A DNA stretch of 64,000 nucleotides from Acridotheres tristis (taxonomy: Eukaryota; Chordata; Aves; Passeriformes; Sturnidae). The stretch spans positions 7,996,001 to 8,060,000 of the forward strand of contig CM072906.1 of the NCBI GenBank assembly GCA_037013685.1, given 5' to 3'. Both the position numbers and the translations under genes were made by a program. Of the stretch, positions 60,916-64,000 are shown piece by piece; position 1 is the stretch's first letter; each line of letters begins with the position of its first letter. The notes beneath the pieces were generated by a model that saw nothing but the letters and a program-made list of their open reading frames with translations, searched no databases and was not told the origin of the DNA.

Positions 60916-63900
60916 GTGGGTTTGGTCACACGTGCCTGTCCCTGGCAGCAGAACTCTCTAGGAAACACCACCAGGGTTAACTTGTTTTATTCCCATTGGT
61001 GCTGTCAGAGTTTCCTGTTGCAGCCTGGTGATAATAAAAGATTCCTCAGGCTGCTAAAGAAGTGCCTGAGCTGCTCTCAGTGCTGGGATGGGCCGTGCCA
61101 GCCCCCTCTGCATCTCCCAGCTGGGGTTTGCAGGGTGAGACGAGAGGCAGGAATGTGCAGCCACCAGAGACAACTCAGAGTCTGTGAGCTCTGCTGGCAC
61201 TCACTGCAAGCGCAAATCTCACACCCTGAGACCTTCCAAGAGCACTCAAGTCCATCCTCAAGCTCCAAAGCAGTGGAAGATTTCCAGCCCTGAGCCTCAG
61301 GGGCCGCCTGTGTTGCTGACAGGGAGAGCCCTGCCCTGCAGCACCCCAGGGATGATTCCTGCTGCTCTTGGCTCCACAGCCCAGGGGTTCATCTGTACTG
61401 CTGTGGAGAGGATGATCTCCAAGGCAACCACCTCATCCTGCCTCTGCTGGCAGCCTGCTTTTCCTGCACTTGAAGCCCATCTACCCCTGGGGACTCACTT
61501 TTGGGAGTTCCTTCATCCCAGCACGTCACCCGTGGCGAGGTGCAGGCACCTGCCGGGTGCTGGAGCGTTTCTGGCCGAGTAAAACCTGCTGCTTTACCAT
61601 GGAGAGGTGGCTGGGCCATGGGGGACAGCATTCAGTGGCACTGCTGGCTGTGTGGGACACGGTTTTCACGCAGGGCAGGCTGCTGTGAGCTCTGCTGCAC
61701 AGCAGGTTCCCCCGCTGGAGCCCCGTCCCCAAAATTCGCTCCAGTGATGCAGGGATTGTGCAGAAGATTCCTTCTAAGGCAGTGCCTGGGAAAGGAAACA
61801 CAAATCTTGGAGCCCCTGGGTGCTGAACCATGGGGAAAGCAGCTTTTAGGGAAGGGGTGTGGCAGGAAGCAGCAGTGGGGAGTGAAAGGTCTGGTTTGAG
61901 TGAGAGCAGCGAGGTCTGTGCACTGTGGAGAACGAAGGGTTGGGTGGCAGGCAGGAGATTCTTGGCTGTTTCCTGTGTTTCAGGCATGTGGAAAAACAGG
62001 ATGTGCTCTATTGCTGCCTCCTTCCCGTGGTAGTTCTGCTCTCACCTTGTCAGGAGCCAGCTAAGCCACGTTGCCACGGGGCTTTTTAACCAATTTCCTG
62101 TAAACCCTGTACACTGTAGAGGAGGCAGAGACTGCTTCAGACACTTGCCAGCCCTCTCCATTTCCAGGAGTGACCCTCAGCTGGTGGCACAGTGTGAGCC
62201 TGAGGCTCTGGGAGGGCTGTGACCAGAAAACCCCAGAGAAAAGCTGGGTTTTTTCCTTTTTTTTTTTTTTTTTTTTTTTTTAATGTTTATTCCCTTTTTG
62301 TCTGGAGTCTGTTGAGCAGTTCAGCAGCATCCACATCCAGGTTGATTTAAGTGAGATCCTACTTTTCCAGGGCGCATTTTGCAGCTGCTCTCAGACTGGC
62401 TGCACTTTTCAGCTCTGTGCTAGCCCAAGGCAATTCTGCCTGGGTGCCCTGGGCTTCTCCCCTTGTGCTTTTTAATGTTGTGAACTCAGGGAACAGCCAA
62501 GCCTTCAGCAGAGCACAGAGTGAACTGCTTGTTCCCTCTTGTCCAGGAATATCCATCACTCATGGAGCGCTGTGTGCAATAAGCAATTTGTCAGGGAATT
62601 ACAGGTTTTTAAAGTTCATCTTTTCCTGGCAGACACCGTGTCACTGCAGCCCGTTTAATTCAATAACAGGAATTGTAATGATGCACCTGAAACGCAGCGA
62701 AGAATTTACCTTCAGCAAGCCCCTCCTGCCGAACAGAGGTTCTGCACTTCTGATGGATCTTCCAAGTGCCACTTCTTGCTTTATAAGGGATGCTTTTAGC
62801 ATTAGTTTTTATTAGCTGGGAAATAAAGGCATCGTGGCAAGACGAAGGTGTGTGCAAAGCCAGATGTGCTGACAACAGCAGGAGTGAGACAAGGTGCCAT
62901 TTACCGTGCAGGGGGGGATTGATGTCGTGTAAAAGGTGAAGGATGAGTGGGAGAGGAAAGTGCTTTGTCTTGTGTTTAATGAGAAACGGGGCTGCATTTA
63001 ATGCCCTTGATTTTTATGTCTTCTTCCGAGGGGTTGTGAATAGTTCTTCAATTTCCCAGCTGCTCTGCAGAGAAAGGGAGGAGGAAAACGCCGTTTTGAT
63101 CTTGGGATTTTTGGGAATTCGCGGCTGGGAGTAAAACGGGTTGGGAATTTCCACTAGAGGGAGCGTTTGAATGTGCTATCCGTGTGGGGATTGGGACCTT
63201 GGAGGGTGTTTCAGGCTGAGCTGCTGCCTCGGGTTTTGGGCTGGGGAAGGGCTCGGGGTCGTTTAGGTGGTGTCTGTAATGGAATCTGAGAATTGGGAAG
63301 CACCGTGCTGGGGGCTGATGCACCAAACTCAAGAGGTTGTTCATTATTTCTCTGGGAGGATGAGGATGAGGGAATAGTGGGATGGAGAAGATGAGACCTT
63401 CATCCCTGGCCACAGGAGCAGCCTGGTGTGGGGGAATGTGTAAATCTGGGCACATCCAACCCTCGTGGATATCTCTCTGCTCTCCTCTTGTGGGTGGCTT
63501 TTCCTCCTCAAAGGATTCATCCAATTTCTCATTCCAGCTGCACACCGGGGCTGATAGGCATCAGCTTCGTTGTGTAATGTTGGGTGATTCAGGTTGTGAA
63601 GGGCTTGGAATGGCAGCACAGACTTGGAAGTTCCCTCTGCAGCAAAAAAAGGCTGTGCAGAACCATCGGAAATTCAGGAGATGTGTGCAGCCATGGCCGT
63701 GCCCAATGGCTAAAGAGCCACAGAGCAAGGAGAGTGTGCTGAGATGGAGGGGAAACGTGGGACTGAGCACAGAGGAGCAGGGAGAACATTTCCAATCTTC
63801 CCTTGTGCCTGGTTACAGCTGCTTTCCACACCACAGAGGTTGGGGGTTAGGATTTAGAGGAATGGAATATTTAATAAATAAATAAATTTTAGAAAATTCT

Positions 63901-64000
63901 ATTTTCTCTCTGGAAATGCACCTGTGGGTGATGGGGTTTGGTTTGTCCAGTTTTCTCCTCAGCCTGGAGTCAAGGACTGTGCTCTGGATTTGCCTTTGTC
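60916..64000 (+). other. RPH3AL: RPH3AL intron running off the right edge
   Basis: The next expected exon (KVCTKCG-type, second half of the zinc finger) is not found before 64000. The intron holds a T25 run at 62257-62281 and an (AATA)n run near 63868-63885. Nothing else was recognised. Confidence 0.7.

Noticed and set aside
60916..64000. Next RPH3AL zinc-finger exon within the window
   Set aside because: No acceptor followed by a KVCTKCG-like reading was found. Open frames here contain scattered cysteines but lack the required spacing.

Overview
This window is vertebrate nuclear DNA, most likely from a bird and plausibly a passerine. The genes have short exons with GT-AG introns. The interspersed repeats are of avian type: two CR1 LINE 3' ends and two copies of a roughly 485-bp solo LTR with 6-bp target duplications. 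No mammalian SINE or LINE-1 is visible. The gene order VPS53 - RFLNB - LIAT1 - RPH3AL matches the order known from human 17p13.3. VPS53, RFLNB and RPH3AL lie on the + strand here. The single recognisable LIAT1 exon lies on the - strand, the same relative orientation as in human.

Layout. (1) 1-31.2 kb: the last eleven recognisable coding exons of VPS53, encoding the C-terminal 458 residues. The 5' part of the gene lies left of the window. All junctions join in frame, and a solo LTR sits in the last intron, 53 bp before the terminal exon. (2) 31.2-36 kb: VPS53 3' UTR and intergenic DNA, ending in a CR1 fragment and a CpG island. (3) 36.2-41.6 kb: the complete three-exon RFLNB gene (208 residues). 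Its second intron holds about 0.8 kb of almost pure A+T, then about 1.15 kb of tandem repeat made of some 30 copies of the exon-3 splice acceptor. Exon 3 is followed 18 bp after the stop codon by a 0.6-kb CCAT array. (4) 42-50 kb: probable RFLNB 3' UTR, a LIAT1 exon at 46.2 kb (-), a G+T-rich block at 49.1-49.4 kb and a 41-bp minisatellite. (5) 50.4-50.7 kb: a second CpG island directly against the minisatellite, a candidate promoter for RPH3AL and/or LIAT1. (6) 56.0-56.5 kb: the second solo LTR. (7) 57.8-60.9 kb: the first three coding exons of RPH3AL, which continues past the right edge.

The genes do not form a pathway. VPS53 is a tethering subunit for retrograde transport to the trans-Golgi network, RFLNB a filamin-binding actin regulator, LIAT1 a partner of arginyl-transferase ATE1, and RPH3AL (Noc2) a Rab3/Rab27 effector in regulated secretion. 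They are neighbours through conserved synteny. The most unusual feature is the RFLNB intron-2 array, in which each unit carries a pyrimidine tract plus CAG|GTA. That is the layout of a recursive splice site, and the array ends at the true exon-3 acceptor. Coordinates and translations were read by eye; family assignments rest on remembered family sequences, not on a database search.
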